This document shows positions 1 through 9,050 of a stretch of DNA of 64,000 nt, in pieces. Location: NCBI GenBank assembly GCA_043739785.1, contig JAYUDN010000024.1:1-64000 (forward strand), in the 5' to 3' direction. The notes under the pieces are model-generated. The model was not told the DNA's origin and made no database searches. It worked only from the letters and a program-made list of their open reading frames with translations. Within the stretch, counting starts at the first letter, position 1; every line of letters starts with the position of its first letter. A program made the position numbers and the translations under genes. This DNA comes from JAYUDN01 sp043739785 (GTDB taxonomy: Bacteria > Patescibacteriota > Gracilibacteria > BD1-5 > UBA2023).

Positions 1-24
1 AATCCCCTGATTACTCAGGAGATT
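1..24 (-). terminator. Hairpin downstream of rplA
   Basis: A 10-bp inverted repeat with a TTAC loop (one G-T pair) lies just after the rplA stop when read on the minus strand. It could be a terminator or an intergenic attenuator before a further ribosomal protein gene. The window ends inside the spacer, so a following T-run cannot be checked. Confidence 0.4.
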
Positions 25-43
25 ATAGTTCACAAAATACATC

Positions 44-742
44 TTACAGTGAGCTCGTGTCGAGGAGAATACCAGGACCCATAGCATTACAGAGATACGT
101 TGTCTTGATGAAGGCAGCACTTCCCTTGAGACCACTCGGACGAGCGGCTTTCATCGCTTTCACGAAGAAGGCGATATTCTCAGAGAGTTTAGCACTTCCG
201 AAGGAGAGCTTTCCGACGATCGAGTGGATGTTTCCCTGCTTGTCATTCTTGTATTCGAATCGACCGGCGAGGAGTTCCTTCGCGATAGCGCCGAGATCTT
301 CTCCGACCGTACCTGCTTTTGGATTGGGCATGAGTCCCTTCGGTCCGAGGACCTTCGCGACCTTACCCATCTTCTTCATCATACCAGGAGTCGCGATAGC
401 GATCTCGAAGTTTACCTTACCAGCGAGTACTTCATCGATGAGATCATCTCCACCAGCGACTGATACTCCCATAGCTTTGAGTTCTGCCTCGTTTCCGAGG
501 TCGGTGAATGCTGCAATAGTTTTGGTTTTACCAGTTCCATTTGGAAGAGAGAGGGTCGATCGTATGAGTTGATCTGCCTGCTTCGGATCGATTCCCAGGT
601 TGAAGTGGATTTCGATCGTCGGGTCAAATTTGACCGTATTGGTTCTTTCGAGAAGCTCTACCGCTTCTTCGAGGGTGTAGGCTCTTTCTGCTTCGATGAG
701 AGCTACTGCCTGATTGTACTTTTTTCCGTGTTTCTTAGACAT
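44..742 (-). CDS. rplA: 50S ribosomal protein L1
   Basis: Ribosomal protein L1 of the large-subunit stalk; it binds 23S rRNA and in many bacteria represses translation of its own mRNA. The product is 232 aa, close to the usual 230. It starts MSKKHGKKY and contains the conserved GPKGLMPNPKAGTV segment near residues 125-140. An upstream in-frame extension to about 832 exists, but family alignment favours the ATG at 742. No in-frame UGA is used. A good promoter lies about 105 nt upstream, so the gene appears to be transcribed without rplK. Confidence 0.97.
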   Translation of the reverse strand: MSKKHGKKYNQAVALIEAERAYTLEEAVELLERTNTVKFDPTIEIHFNLGIDPKQADQLIRSTLSLPNGTGKTKTIAAFTDLGNEAELKAMGVSVAGGDDLIDEVLAGKVNFEIAIATPGMMKKMGKVAKVLGPKGLMPNPKAGTVGEDLGAIAKELLAGRFEYKNDKQGNIHSIVGKLSFGSAKLSENIAFFVKAMKAARPSGLKGSAAFIKTTYLCNAMGPGILLDTSSL

Positions 743-852
743 AACAAAAAACGTGAAGTAATAAATTGGTCCAAGCGTCTTTGTACGAAGAATATTGACC
801 AGATACTCTTTTTTAGACTCCCACAATTTCACGTGTGAATTTGGACAAGCGT

Positions 853-879
853 ATTATAAAGAAAATGCTGAGAATGCAA
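853..879 (-). promoter_or_regulatory. Promoter of rplA
   Basis: On the minus strand TTGCAT, a 15-bp spacer and TATAAT. It leaves a leader of about 100 nt before rplA, which would be long enough for autoregulatory binding by L1. The -35 belongs to the TTGCA(A/T) type seen repeatedly in this window. Confidence 0.7.
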
Positions 880-940
880 ATCTATTGTCGTGAGTCTTCG
901 GTGAAGAAATGTTTGACTTGAATTATTTTCGAATATGATA

Positions 941-1016
941 TTCACCATTCACCATTCACCATTCACCATTCACCATTCACCATTCACCATTCACCATTCA
1001 CCATTCACCATTCACC
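941..1016 (+). repeat. Tandem heptamer TTCACCA, about 11 copies
   Basis: Nearly eleven perfect copies of the 7-bp unit TTCACCA run without interruption and stop two bases before an ATG. The tract contains no G on the plus strand, so it would be an unstructured leader. Copy number is probably variable by slippage. Other genes in the window have shorter, degenerate versions of such G-poor tracts. Confidence 0.95.
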
Positions 1017-1017
1017 T

Positions 1018-1377
1018 ATGATACTTACTATTCCTGGAAAGAATATCCACTCGGTGGATGACTTCTATACATTCATAGAAACCGCACTTGATCTTGAGGA
1101 ATTTGGGAGAAATCTTGATGCCCTCTATGACGTACTCACCGACTCAGATATTGAAACTATCATTTTCGAAGATGTAGACACTCTCAAGGGCATGCTCGGT
1201 AAGACCTATACTTTAAGTTATTACAAAGAAAGACTTCTTATCTCGATAAATAACTATGAGAAAGAATTCCTCAAACAGTCTATTTCCGAACTCGAAAAGG
1301 GAAGGGGAGTGACCCTTTTCGAGAGGATTGTCGAAGTACTTCAAGAGATTGATTCGATTGAAGTGGAGTACCAGTAG
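1018..1377 (+). CDS. Barstar-family RNase inhibitor
   Basis: A 119-aa protein resembling barstar, the small acidic inhibitor that caps the active site of barnase-type ribonucleases. The N-terminal half carries the typical pattern of an early strand (ILTIPGKNIHS), a helix (VDDFYTFIETAL), and a segment FGRNLDALYDVLT that matches the barstar YGxNLDALWDxL motif. Length is slightly above the usual 90. No barnase-like gene is seen nearby. It directly follows the heptamer tract and converges on the nucleotidyltransferase gene with about 20 bp between stops. Confidence 0.8.
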   Translation: MILTIPGKNIHSVDDFYTFIETALDLEEFGRNLDALYDVLTDSDIETIIFEDVDTLKGMLGKTYTLSYYKERLLISINNYEKEFLKQSISELEKGRGVTLFERIVEVLQEIDSIEVEYQ

Positions 1378-1398
1378 AAGTATTGATTCCTAAATTGA

Positions 1399-2595
1399 TT
1401 ACTTGGTCACGATTTCCCCTGGAAGCGTACTTCCATTGGTCGGGATGGTACGACCAGGATACGTCGTAGTATTGGCTCAGAAACGCACAAAATCCCCTAC
1501 AATAGCTCCAAATTTCCTCCTTCAAGTATCTACAAGTTTTCACTTCGATAGAGCGCCTATATTTTTATTATCGTGTCTCCAATTTGTAGTGATGGTTCCA
1601 GCAGCAAAATTGACATCATTTCCAGCAACCGTATCTACGATGACCGCATTTTGTGCTACAACCGTGTCATCTCAAAAGTAACATCATTTGATTTCTGAAA
1701 AAGAACCAGCTCTGGTATCTGCACCAAAATAGGTATTTCCCCGTACATGCGTAAAAGGTCAGACTTCACAATTTTTTCCGAAATATACATTTCCCTCTAT
1801 ATACGTACCTGATTTGAGAATTGCCCCTTCTTCAAGGTAGATATTCCCTTTTATCGTGACTCCATCTTCAATGATTCCTCCATGGTTTACGGTTTCTGTG
1901 TACGATCCGATAATGCTATCATTCACCTTCAAAAGATCCCAGGGATATCCTATAGAAAGCCATTTTCAAGTAGCTTCGACGACTTGATACTTTTGTTGAC
2001 TAATATAGAGGTGTATCAGATCTGTGATTTCGAGTTCTCATCTTGGTGAGAGGGGGATTTCACGAAGCTCAGAAAAAATAGAATCATCAAACTTATGACA
2101 ACCGATATTTACGAGATTGCCGAGGTTCCTATCGGTAGGTTTTTCTATGATTCCCGTCACATTCCCCATACCATCTTGAGTAAAAATTCCAAATAATTCT
2201 GGAGTCTCCGTTTTTTGTACGAGAGTGGTAAATCAAGTACTGTTTGCAAGCTTGAGCAAATCTGCTGCCTCATAGATATCATCACCTGATAGGACAACAA
2301 AATCTCCTTGTATTTTTCCATCAAGAGAGAGGATAGCAGCTCCTGTTCACATTAATTCCTCGGTTTGTTCTATATAGTGTATCTTTTTCCCTTTATAGGT
2401 TTCACCAAAATACGTACGAAAGCACTCGGATTTATACTTCACTATCAAATAAATCTCATCGAACTGGTCGATGATACTCTCAATATTGTGTTCGATAATC
2501 GTTTTTCCACAGATTTTCAATAGGGGCTTCGGAGTCGTATCTGTCAATGGCCTCATACGGGAACCCTCTCATGCTGCCATGATTACGATATGCAT
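1399..2595 (-). CDS. Sugar-phosphate nucleotidyltransferase with left-handed beta-helix domain
   Basis: 398 aa when UGA is Gly. The N-terminus reads MHIVIMAAGEGSRMRPLT, the nucleotide-binding signature of sugar-1-phosphate nucleotidyltransferases, followed by TPKPLLKICGKTIIEHNI. The first Gly of GEG is UGA-encoded. From about residue 220 the protein becomes a series of hexapeptide-like repeats (I-G-N-V-Y-F-G, V-D-T-V-A-G-N) typical of a left-handed beta-helix. The layout is GlmU-like or that of archaeal-type bifunctional enzymes, so it probably makes an NDP-sugar for the envelope. The substrate cannot be told. It is the last gene of a minus operon behind the MBL-like and Nudix genes. About eleven in-frame UGA codons are used. 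Confidence 0.85.
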
Positions 2596-2619
2596 ATTTT
2601 TGGAATATGGAGTAAAAAC

Positions 2620-3078
2620 TTATGCGAGGATAATACAATTCGTCTTATCGGGAGAAAGATCGGTTTCTTTGAGTTTTCGCTTGAGGGTCGGTTCATCAGT
2701 CACTCCCATCTGCGTTCCAATTTCGTGAGCGCCAGACCCATAGGCGACGACGAGTCGTGGCTCTATCTGTTCGATCATAGGGATGGATTCCCGGGTTCCT
2801 GGAAGGATGAGGATATCGACATCTCCGAGAAATTCGAGGCTTTCACTCGAGAGCTCCATCTTCGCGACAGGGATATAGGCACACATATTGCCTTCGACTC
2901 GAAACTGAGAAATGAGCAACCCATCCTGAATCGCGACATAGGAAAGAAATCCTCATTTTTCATATTCTCATGGCATTTCGAGGAGCATCCCGTCGAGTAT
3001 AACAGCATCTTCAGAAAGAGAAATCCGTTTTTTTTCAGCATCGATATGAAGCGTCGAACCGTCAAATATAAATTCCAT
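2620..3078 (-). CDS. MBL-fold-like protein lacking the metal-binding motif
   Basis: 152 aa. The pattern MPGEYEKGGFLSYVAI, then VDILILPG, LVVAYGSGAHE and a C-terminal LKETDLSPDKTNCIIL resembles short UlaG-like metallo-beta-lactamase-fold proteins common in CPR genomes. The HxHxDH zinc motif is absent, so it is unlikely to be a hydrolase of the classical type. Two glycines in the PGEYEKGG stretch are near UGA codons. It lies between the Nudix gene (12 bp upstream) and the nucleotidyltransferase (24 bp downstream) in one operon. The family call rests on the overall pattern only. Confidence 0.5.
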
Positions 3079-3090
3079 AGCGTAAAAAAG

Positions 3091-3543
3091 TTAGTTCATA
3101 AATTGGATATTTTTTTCGATAAATCCTACTACATTGGGTTTGATATAAGTACTCTTCAGTCATTCTATCGAAAACCATTTATACCCGACAAACCGCTCCT
3201 CTTTGCGTGGAGAGGGTTCCTTTCGTCAGGTATATTTGACGAGAAACAAGTATACGTCCTTGTTGATAACGGGACTTCCTTCGAGGTAGGTGGCGATAAA
3301 GGAATAGTTTATCTTATTCATAAACTTGATAACCTCGAGTTCTGAGTGAGCGAGCCCGGTTTCTTCTGAGATTTCTCGAAGTGCCGTTTCCATAGCAGTT
3401 TCATCGGTTTCCATATGTCACTTGGGAAGGACATACTCCATATCTCATTTTGCATTTTTCCAGGCAAGCATCAGTATCTCGATCTCGTGATTCCGTTTCC
3501 GGTACACGATACCGCCAGCACTCTTTTCGTAGAGTTCTGTCAT
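3091..3543 (-). CDS. Nudix hydrolase
   Basis: 150 aa. A complete Nudix box is present: G-x5-E-x7-REISEETGL, beginning GHMETDETA near residue 42. The catalytic-box Gly itself is encoded by UGA. Upstream is SAGGIVYRKRNHEIEILML, the usual first strand and loop. Such enzymes hydrolyse nucleoside diphosphates linked to another moiety, and the MutT/diadenosine type is most likely from the PKGHME context. First gene of the minus operon with the MBL-like and nucleotidyltransferase genes. Confidence 0.9.
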
Positions 3544-3738
3544 AGATAGTAATAAATATAAAGTGAGTATATGTATATTTCTCAAAAACTCAAAGAAAAA
3601 CATAAACTGTTTGTGAGAAAAATCTCTCCTTTTCGAGGCAAATCATTCCTAGACTCGTCTTGTAATCTCCTTGAGAAAGTATTTCTTTCACCTCTTCAAG
3701 CCTTTTTGTAAAGTCCTATAAAAATATAATTTCAAAAG

Positions 3739-3766
3739 TTGCAATTCTCACCTTTTTCCCTAGACT
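3739..3766 (+). promoter_or_regulatory. Promoter of dnaN
   Basis: TTGCAA, a 16-bp spacer and TAGACT, about 30 nt before the dnaN ATG. The -10 is weaker than consensus. The leader between it and the ATG is almost pure C and T. Confidence 0.5.
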
Positions 3767-3795
3767 CATTTTCAGTACTCTCTTATTTTTCCCCT

Positions 3796-4914
3796 ATGCG
3801 ATTCCGCATTGATACCGAACTCTTCCGAAAGGCTATCGAAATCACGAGCCATGCGACAACCGCTTCCAACCTCACCCCCATACTCGAAAATATCCTCATT
3901 GAAGCACAGTATAAAAAACTTATCGTCACTGGGAATAACCTCGAAATGGCGATCGAATATATCATCGAAGAAAAGATTGATGTCGAAGTAGAAGGAAAAT
4001 TTACCATCTCATCCAAGTTCCTTACTTCCTATATAGCGCTGATCAGCGACAGTGAGATTTCGGTCGAACTCGACTCGAATGGAAGCTTTATATTCAAGAC
4101 GAAGTCGAGTGAGACGAAGTTCAAAGGGGTTGGAGCTGATAAATTCCCGGTTATCCCCGCACTTCATACGACGGATCCTCTCGCTATCGAAGGACGAGAC
4201 CTGAGACAGGCTATTGATAAAACTATTTTCTCTACTGCAGAAGGGAATATCCGACCGATGCTGGCGGGGATTTACTTGCGTTCTCTTGACGGAGTCCTGA
4301 TTTTTGCTTCGACCGATAGCTTTCGTCTTTCTGAGTTCCGCATACGGGTGACTTCTGTCAATATCGTGACCTCGATCATCATCCCGACCAAGACGGCTCT
4401 GGAACTTTCTCGGATTATTACGGATGATGCCAAGGACGTCAAACTCTTTATCCACGAGAACCAACTTCTCGTTACCTCAGGCAATATCCGACTCTCTTCT
4501 CGACTCCTTTCGGGGAAGTTTCCTGAATACGAGACTTTTTTCCCGACGGAATACAAGACGAAATCCGTCCTCCTTCGCAATGAACTCATCAATGCTCTGA
4601 AGCAGTCCAATCTTGTCGCTCGAGAAAATAATTACAATACTCGCATGAGATCACTTCTCGAGGGTTCAGTCGAAATCAGTACTGGAGATACGGAAGTCGG
4701 AAAGAGTAATGTTACTCTCTCAGCTTCAGTTGAAGGCGTTGCTGACATCGTCGGACTCAATGCTCAATACCTCCTCCAGGCTCTTGGCGTGATGAAAGAG
4801 GACTACATCAGTATGGAGTATAAGTCAGCACTTTCACCCATCGTTCTCAAGTGAGTCCCTGCAGAAAGTGGAAAATATGGGTATCGACACCTGATTATGC
4901 CACTGAAGATTTAA
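3796..4914 (+). CDS. dnaN: DNA polymerase III beta clamp
   Basis: 372 aa, the usual length of the ring-forming sliding clamp that tethers DNA polymerase III. It begins MRFRIDTELFRKAIEI and ends with the typical clamp C-terminus (PIVLKGVPAESG ... YRHLIMPLKI). A single UGA (4852) encodes the Gly just before VPAES; reading it as stop would remove the last 20 residues, which help form the client-binding pocket. The ATG at 3796 is preferred over an upstream in-frame start at 3739 because the latter overlaps the promoter. No dnaA, recF or gyrB is adjacent. Confidence 0.96.
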
Positions 4915-4952
4915 TGGAGAGATACTAGTAGCCAGTAAGAAAATAGTGTATC

Positions 4953-5347
4953 CGTCATTCTGAGCTTGCGAAGAATCCAGATTTCTATTATATTATGAAT
5001 AAACATGGTTATGTTTACATTCTAGCCAATAAAAGAAATGGTACTCTGTATATCGGTGTTACCTCTGATATACATTCATGAATATTTCAACATAAAAATG
5101 ATTTAATTGAAGGATTCTCCAAAAGATATCAAACGCATATTCTGGTGTATGTAGAAACTCTTTCATTTATCACTGATGCAATAATGAGGGAAAAAAGTTT
5201 AAAGTGAATTACAAGGAATCGAAAAATTGAACTTATTGAATCCATTAATCCTCATTGGAATGATCTCTCTGAAAAGTTATAAAACTGGATTCTTCGTACC
5301 CCAAGGGTACTTCCAATGCTTCGCAAAGGGGCGTCCTCAGAATGACG
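4953..5347. mobile_element. Palindrome-flanked GIY-YIG element
   Basis: The left flank (4953-4980) reads CGTCATTCTGAG, CTTG, CGAAGAATCCAG. The right flank carries its inverse split in two parts: CTGGATTCTTCG at 5285-5296 and CTCAGAATGACG at 5336-5347, with a small GTACCC/GGGTAC palindrome between. The ~395-bp unit encloses one GIY-YIG gene. A solo copy of the flank motif lies at 14174-14200, which supports mobility or at least dispersal. Confidence 0.65.
4995..5282 (+). CDS. GIY-YIG nuclease domain protein
   Basis: 95 aa. It starts MNKHGYVYILANKRNGTLYIG, a clear GIY-YIG core (GYVYIL ... LYIG), followed by VTSDI, a UGA-Gly, and later MREKSLKGITRNRKIELIES with the catalytic Glu in ELIE. It ends NPHWNDLSEKL. 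This matches the small UPF0213-like single-domain group, whose role is not settled and which often sits near dispersed palindromes. Two UGA codons are read as Gly. The gene lies exactly between the inverted flanks of the element described here, so it may act on them. Confidence 0.88.
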
Positions 5348-5389
5348 AAGTCAGAAGCTCTTACTTATTACTGTACTAACTGTTGCTCT

Positions 5390-6409
5390 ATGCTTACTCA
5401 ACTCAAAACTCTCGAATCATCTGCCCTGCATACCATCCCGCTTCTCGAAACCGAAGGGGCGCTGATCGAATATAAAAACTCACTACTCGGGAAGGCCGGG
5501 GAGTTGACCAACATCCTCAAATGACTTAAGGACCTCTCGATCGAAGAGAAACAAAGTCTCGGTAAAGCTTCGAATGAACTCCGGGATACTCTTACCCAAG
5601 CGTTCGAAGTCCAAAAAACAGTGATTGCTCGGAAAACTATCGAAGCACAGATAGCGAATGAATGGGAAGATACTACCGTTCCGGCTTGAGGGGAAGCACC
5701 CCACCTCCACCCGATTACTCGGGCTCGTATGGATGTCGAAGATACATTTCGTCGGATGGGATTTGATATCTATGAATCCGATGAAGTGACGACTGAGTAT
5801 CTCAATTTTGATGCCGTCAATGTCGCAAAAAATCATCCAGCTCGAGATATGCAGGATACTTTCTGGCTCGAAGGGAAGGGAAATGTCCTCGCAACCCAGA
5901 CTTCCTGTATGCAGAACCTGATTATGCGTAACAATACCCCACCGATTCGAGCGATTATCCCAGGACGAGTGTTTCGAAACGAAGATGTTGACGCCACACA
6001 TGAGAATACATTCTACCAAGTGGAAGGTATTGTCGTGGATAAAGATATCAGCATCTGACATTTGAAATTTACGATCAAGACGATGCTTTCTGATCTCTTT
6101 GGTCGGGAGGTTTCGATTCGTATGCGTCCATGATACTTTCCCTTCGTCGAGCCCGGAGTAGAGGTAGACTTCAGCTGTCCTTTTTGTTATGGGAATGGGT
6201 GTAAGATCTGTAAAAAATCGGGATGGATAGAGTTTATGGGCGCAGGCCTTATCCATCCCAATGTGATCCGTGAAGCCGGACTTGACCCGACTGTATATAG
6301 TGGATTTGCCTTTGGATTCGGGCTCAATCGCCTCGTCATGATCCGCTATGGAATACCAGATATGCGCTACTTCCAGAATCCAGATGTACGATTCCTCTGA
6401 CAATTCTAG
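5390..6409 (+). CDS. pheS: Phenylalanine-tRNA ligase alpha subunit
   Basis: 339 aa. Catalytic subunit of PheRS, which charges tRNA-Phe in an alpha2-beta2 complex. An N-terminal coiled coil (GKAGELTNILKGLKDLS), then HPITRARMDVEDTFRRMGF, the motif-2 stretch IPGRVFRNEDVDATHENTFYQVEG, and motif 3 AFGFGLNRLVMIRYGIPDMRYF near the C-terminus are present. Five UGA codons (first at 5522) stand where the family has Gly or small residues, and the end is RFLGQF. The start at 5390 avoids the upstream palindrome. pheT is not downstream. Confidence 0.96.
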
Positions 6410-6524
6410 ATTGATTATGTGTTCTAACTTCTATGGTAGTTTTTTTGATTTTCTACATTTCTACCAATCTAAGAAACCAATAATCTAATAAACCAACAAC
6501 CAATCTACCATTCCGGTTTTATAT

Positions 6525-6553
6525 TTGCGCATTTGTCGATTATAGGGTATAAT
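6525..6553 (+). promoter_or_regulatory. Promoter of the DUF4143 gene
   Basis: TTGCGC, 17 bp, TATAAT, ending 20 bp before the ATG, so the leader would be only about a dozen nucleotides. Upstream, 6455-6515 is a G-poor run of CCAATCTA/ACCAA-type repeats after pheS. Confidence 0.65.
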
Positions 6554-6573
6554 GACACCAATAATTTACGAAT

Positions 6574-7392
6574 ATGTCACACTTAACCTTTCGGGAATAC
6601 GTCGAATCTCAGTGAAGAACACTGAGTGCTCCTGCCTTCCTCTGAGGGCAACAGAAAGCAGAAGACTATGATACGCTCAAGCTCAAGTACCTCCAAACGG
6701 GAGGGAATTCCGATCTCCTCGCTTTATCAACCGATATTGAGATAAATGTTGCGTTATCAACCCTATGGAGTGAGAAAATAGCGAATATTAAACCTAAATT
6801 GTTCAAATCAGAGTACTGACTCTTTGAGGAATTTCTCAAGCACTTGGCCCTCAATGTGGGCGACCTCTTCAAGGCAGATAAACTCGCGAAACTTCTCGGA
6901 TCCTCAAGACGAAAGGTCTATAAATATATGGAAATCCTTGAAGCCGAATGAATGGTGCTTAGGCTTCATCCATTTTATGAAAACACCGAGACCGAACTCT
7001 CTCGTCATGAAAAAGTGTACTTTAGCGATCTCTCTATTCTCCATGCGATCCTCGGACCGATCTACTACTTCGGAGATACCAAGAAGGGGATTCTTGAGAA
7101 CTTCGTCTTTCTCGAACTTCGTCACAAGCTCGATGCGAGTCATGAGATATTTTTCTATCGGAAGAAATCGCAAGCAGAACTGAGTTTTATCCTCAAGAAT
7201 CATGAGCACAACCTCCTGACGCCCGTCGATGTGGTCGTCCGCTCTACTGATGCGGTTTCTCAAGCGGTCAAAACCTTCGATGCAACTTACCATGATCGAG
7301 TCGAGCACTATATGATCCTCGATGAGCATACCGCTGCCCAGAAAACCTACCATGAAACGGCAGTATTCTTCTTACCACATATTGCGATATAA
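6574..7392 (+). CDS. DUF4143-type protein lacking the ATPase domain
   Basis: 272 aa. The sequence LTFREYVES near the start, then ALNVGDLFKADKLAKLLGSSRRKVYKYMEILEAEGMV, VYFSDLSILHAILG and ENFVFLELRHK correspond to the linker, winged-helix and nuclease-like C-terminal part of the AAA+DUF4143 family. The N-terminal P-loop half (about 200 residues) is absent, yet a good promoter sits directly upstream, so this is an expressed truncated form rather than simple decay. Segments FYRKKSQAELSFIL and TPVDVVVRS match the restriction-like strand pattern. Four UGA codons are read as Gly. Confidence 0.75.
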
Positions 7393-7425
7393 TATAACTA
7401 TGGAGTCATTTAAAAAATAAGTGGA

Positions 7426-8100
7426 TTATCAAATCGAGGCTAAACCTAAAAATCCAAAAAATAGAAACCATAATATCATCAAAAAGAAGTATATTTTGAA
7501 AATAGTTATAAGTATTTTATTCCTTCTTCAGATTGCTAAATTATCAGAAATATTTTCAGGATTTGACTTGTATTTTTTGCTTGCATACTTAAACATTAAA
7601 TACCCAAAAATTCCTATCAAAATATAGATTTGAGGTCAAAAAAGAAGGATAATTAATGTAAAGAACAATGTGCCTTCGTAAAAATAATAATAACCGCTTT
7701 TGATCATAAGTGTGATAAGCGCAACAATATTACTCGAAATTAGAGCGTATACTACCGTAATCTTATATCACAAGAGAGAGTGGTATAGTCATGGACGATA
7801 CTTCTGCAGGGTTTTTAACAAGTAATAGAATGATGTCATGAAGCTAATTACAGTAATATAACTAAGTATCATAATAAAAGTGATTCTTCATCCTAATTCT
7901 ATTACCAGAGTCATCGTAATACATAATACAAAATAAAATATAACATGAGAATAGAATATTTGTATAAGATCATTAAAAACTATTCCCCTCCCCATACGAT
8001 GAAGCTTCAAGAAAAACGTCCAAACGTATATGAGAAATCAGATAATAAATAAGAGAAGGATGAATATAGGTATGAAAAAAATAATATCAAGTTGGTTCAT
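7426..8100 (-). CDS. Polytopic membrane protein, unknown
   Basis: 224 aa, visible only with UGA as Gly (seven codons). Starts MNQLDIIFFIPIFILLLF. Six or so hydrophobic segments can be seen (about residues 5-28, 50-68, 73-90, 118-135, 143-160, 195-215), separated by basic loops such as KTLQKYRPG and KYASKKYKSN. No family recognised. It follows the similar membrane gene at 8172-8903 by 71 bp, and the two share the order helix, KTL loop, helix, so they may be diverged duplicates. The region is more AT-rich than the neighbours. Confidence 0.7.
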
Positions 8101-8171
8101 AAAACAGAGGCTAAGGATTAAAATGGTAGGATTATTTTATCAATGTTGTCAGGGGATTAGAATAGAAAATA

Positions 8172-8903
8172 CTATCCACGAACTGGCATACTCATTAATG
8201 CTCAAATGACTAAAGAAAATAAAAAACCAAATATAATAAGGCAATCTAAAAAAACTAACCATTTATTTCATCTGGAAAGTTTTTGTACAGCAGTGTATAT
8301 TAACTTATTTTTATTATACTGTATCCTTCAGTAGATGAAATTTAAAATCATAACTCCAAGAATGATAAAATTAATTCGCAGTAGTAAGAAACTTCAATTG
8401 AACCCCCATAATCCTCATTCACTAGCGAAAAAAATAGAATGAAATTCTTGAACTCAAGAGCTATTATTTATGATGTAAGAAATCAAGATGCTAATTGATG
8501 AGCATATCATAATAATACTAGAAAGTATCATACATTTCATACCATTAATAGATCACGAAGGATAGATAATATCTATTTTTAGAGTTTTTATGAGGTTAAA
8601 GAATAAGAAAATATATGTGGTAATTACACAAATGAATATGAACAAATAATAAACGCTACCCATGAATCATGTACCTATTCAATTTTGCATGGGTAGAAAA
8701 TTTATAAACACATGCAGATGACATATATAAACTGGTATAAAAAGTAAACATAATGTATACAATATCTGTATAAAATCTTGTCTTGAGTATACTATCCTCA
8801 GTATCTGTATATCATAAAATATCCATCCTAAATACATTGTAATAATGATCAAGGGAATGTATATGTGGATCCTATATTCAAATATAAAAAATAATATTCA
8901 CAT
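8172..8903 (-). CDS. Polytopic membrane protein, unknown
   Basis: 243 aa with UGA as Gly. The chosen start ATG-UGA (MGILFFIFEY) adds an amphipathic first segment; an alternative ATG lies 22 codons later. Hydrophobic segments occur near residues 12-30, 45-65, 78-98, 118-140, 165-185 and 215-235. The motif FNLIKTLKIDIIYPSGSINGMK parallels YYLLKTLQKYRPG in the downstream gene. Stop is TAG. It diverges from atpB with about 150 bp between them. No family recognised. Confidence 0.65.
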
Positions 8904-9002
8904 TTTTTTAAGGTAAAGGTAGGGGAATAATATCGCTTTTCATAGGATTGTCCATATTATTTTTTGAGTAAAATTGGGTATTTATTTTCCCTCAAGAAAA
9001 AC

Positions 9003-9030
9003 TTGCAAAATGAGGCCATATTTATATACT
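9003..9030 (+). promoter_or_regulatory. Promoter of the atpB operon
   Basis: TTGCAA, 16 bp, TATACT, ending 20 bp before the atpB ATG. The leader would be about 14 nt and shows no Shine-Dalgarno sequence. Confidence 0.65.
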
Positions 9031-9050
9031 CACCCGCGATTTACTATACT

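Noticed and set aside
743..832. N-terminal extension of rplA
   Set aside because: In frame and open, but L1 proteins start at MSKK-type sequences and the extension falls in the leader after the promoter.
941..1016. CRISPR array
   Set aside because: The 7-bp units have no spacers; it is a simple tandem repeat. No cas genes are present.
4440..4460. DnaA box near dnaN marking an origin
   Set aside because: A single TTATCCACG lies inside the dnaN coding sequence; no cluster and no dnaA gene.
8137..8262. 41-codon ORF with a hydrophobic stretch on the minus strand
   Set aside because: It overlaps the 243-aa membrane gene in another frame and has no support of its own.
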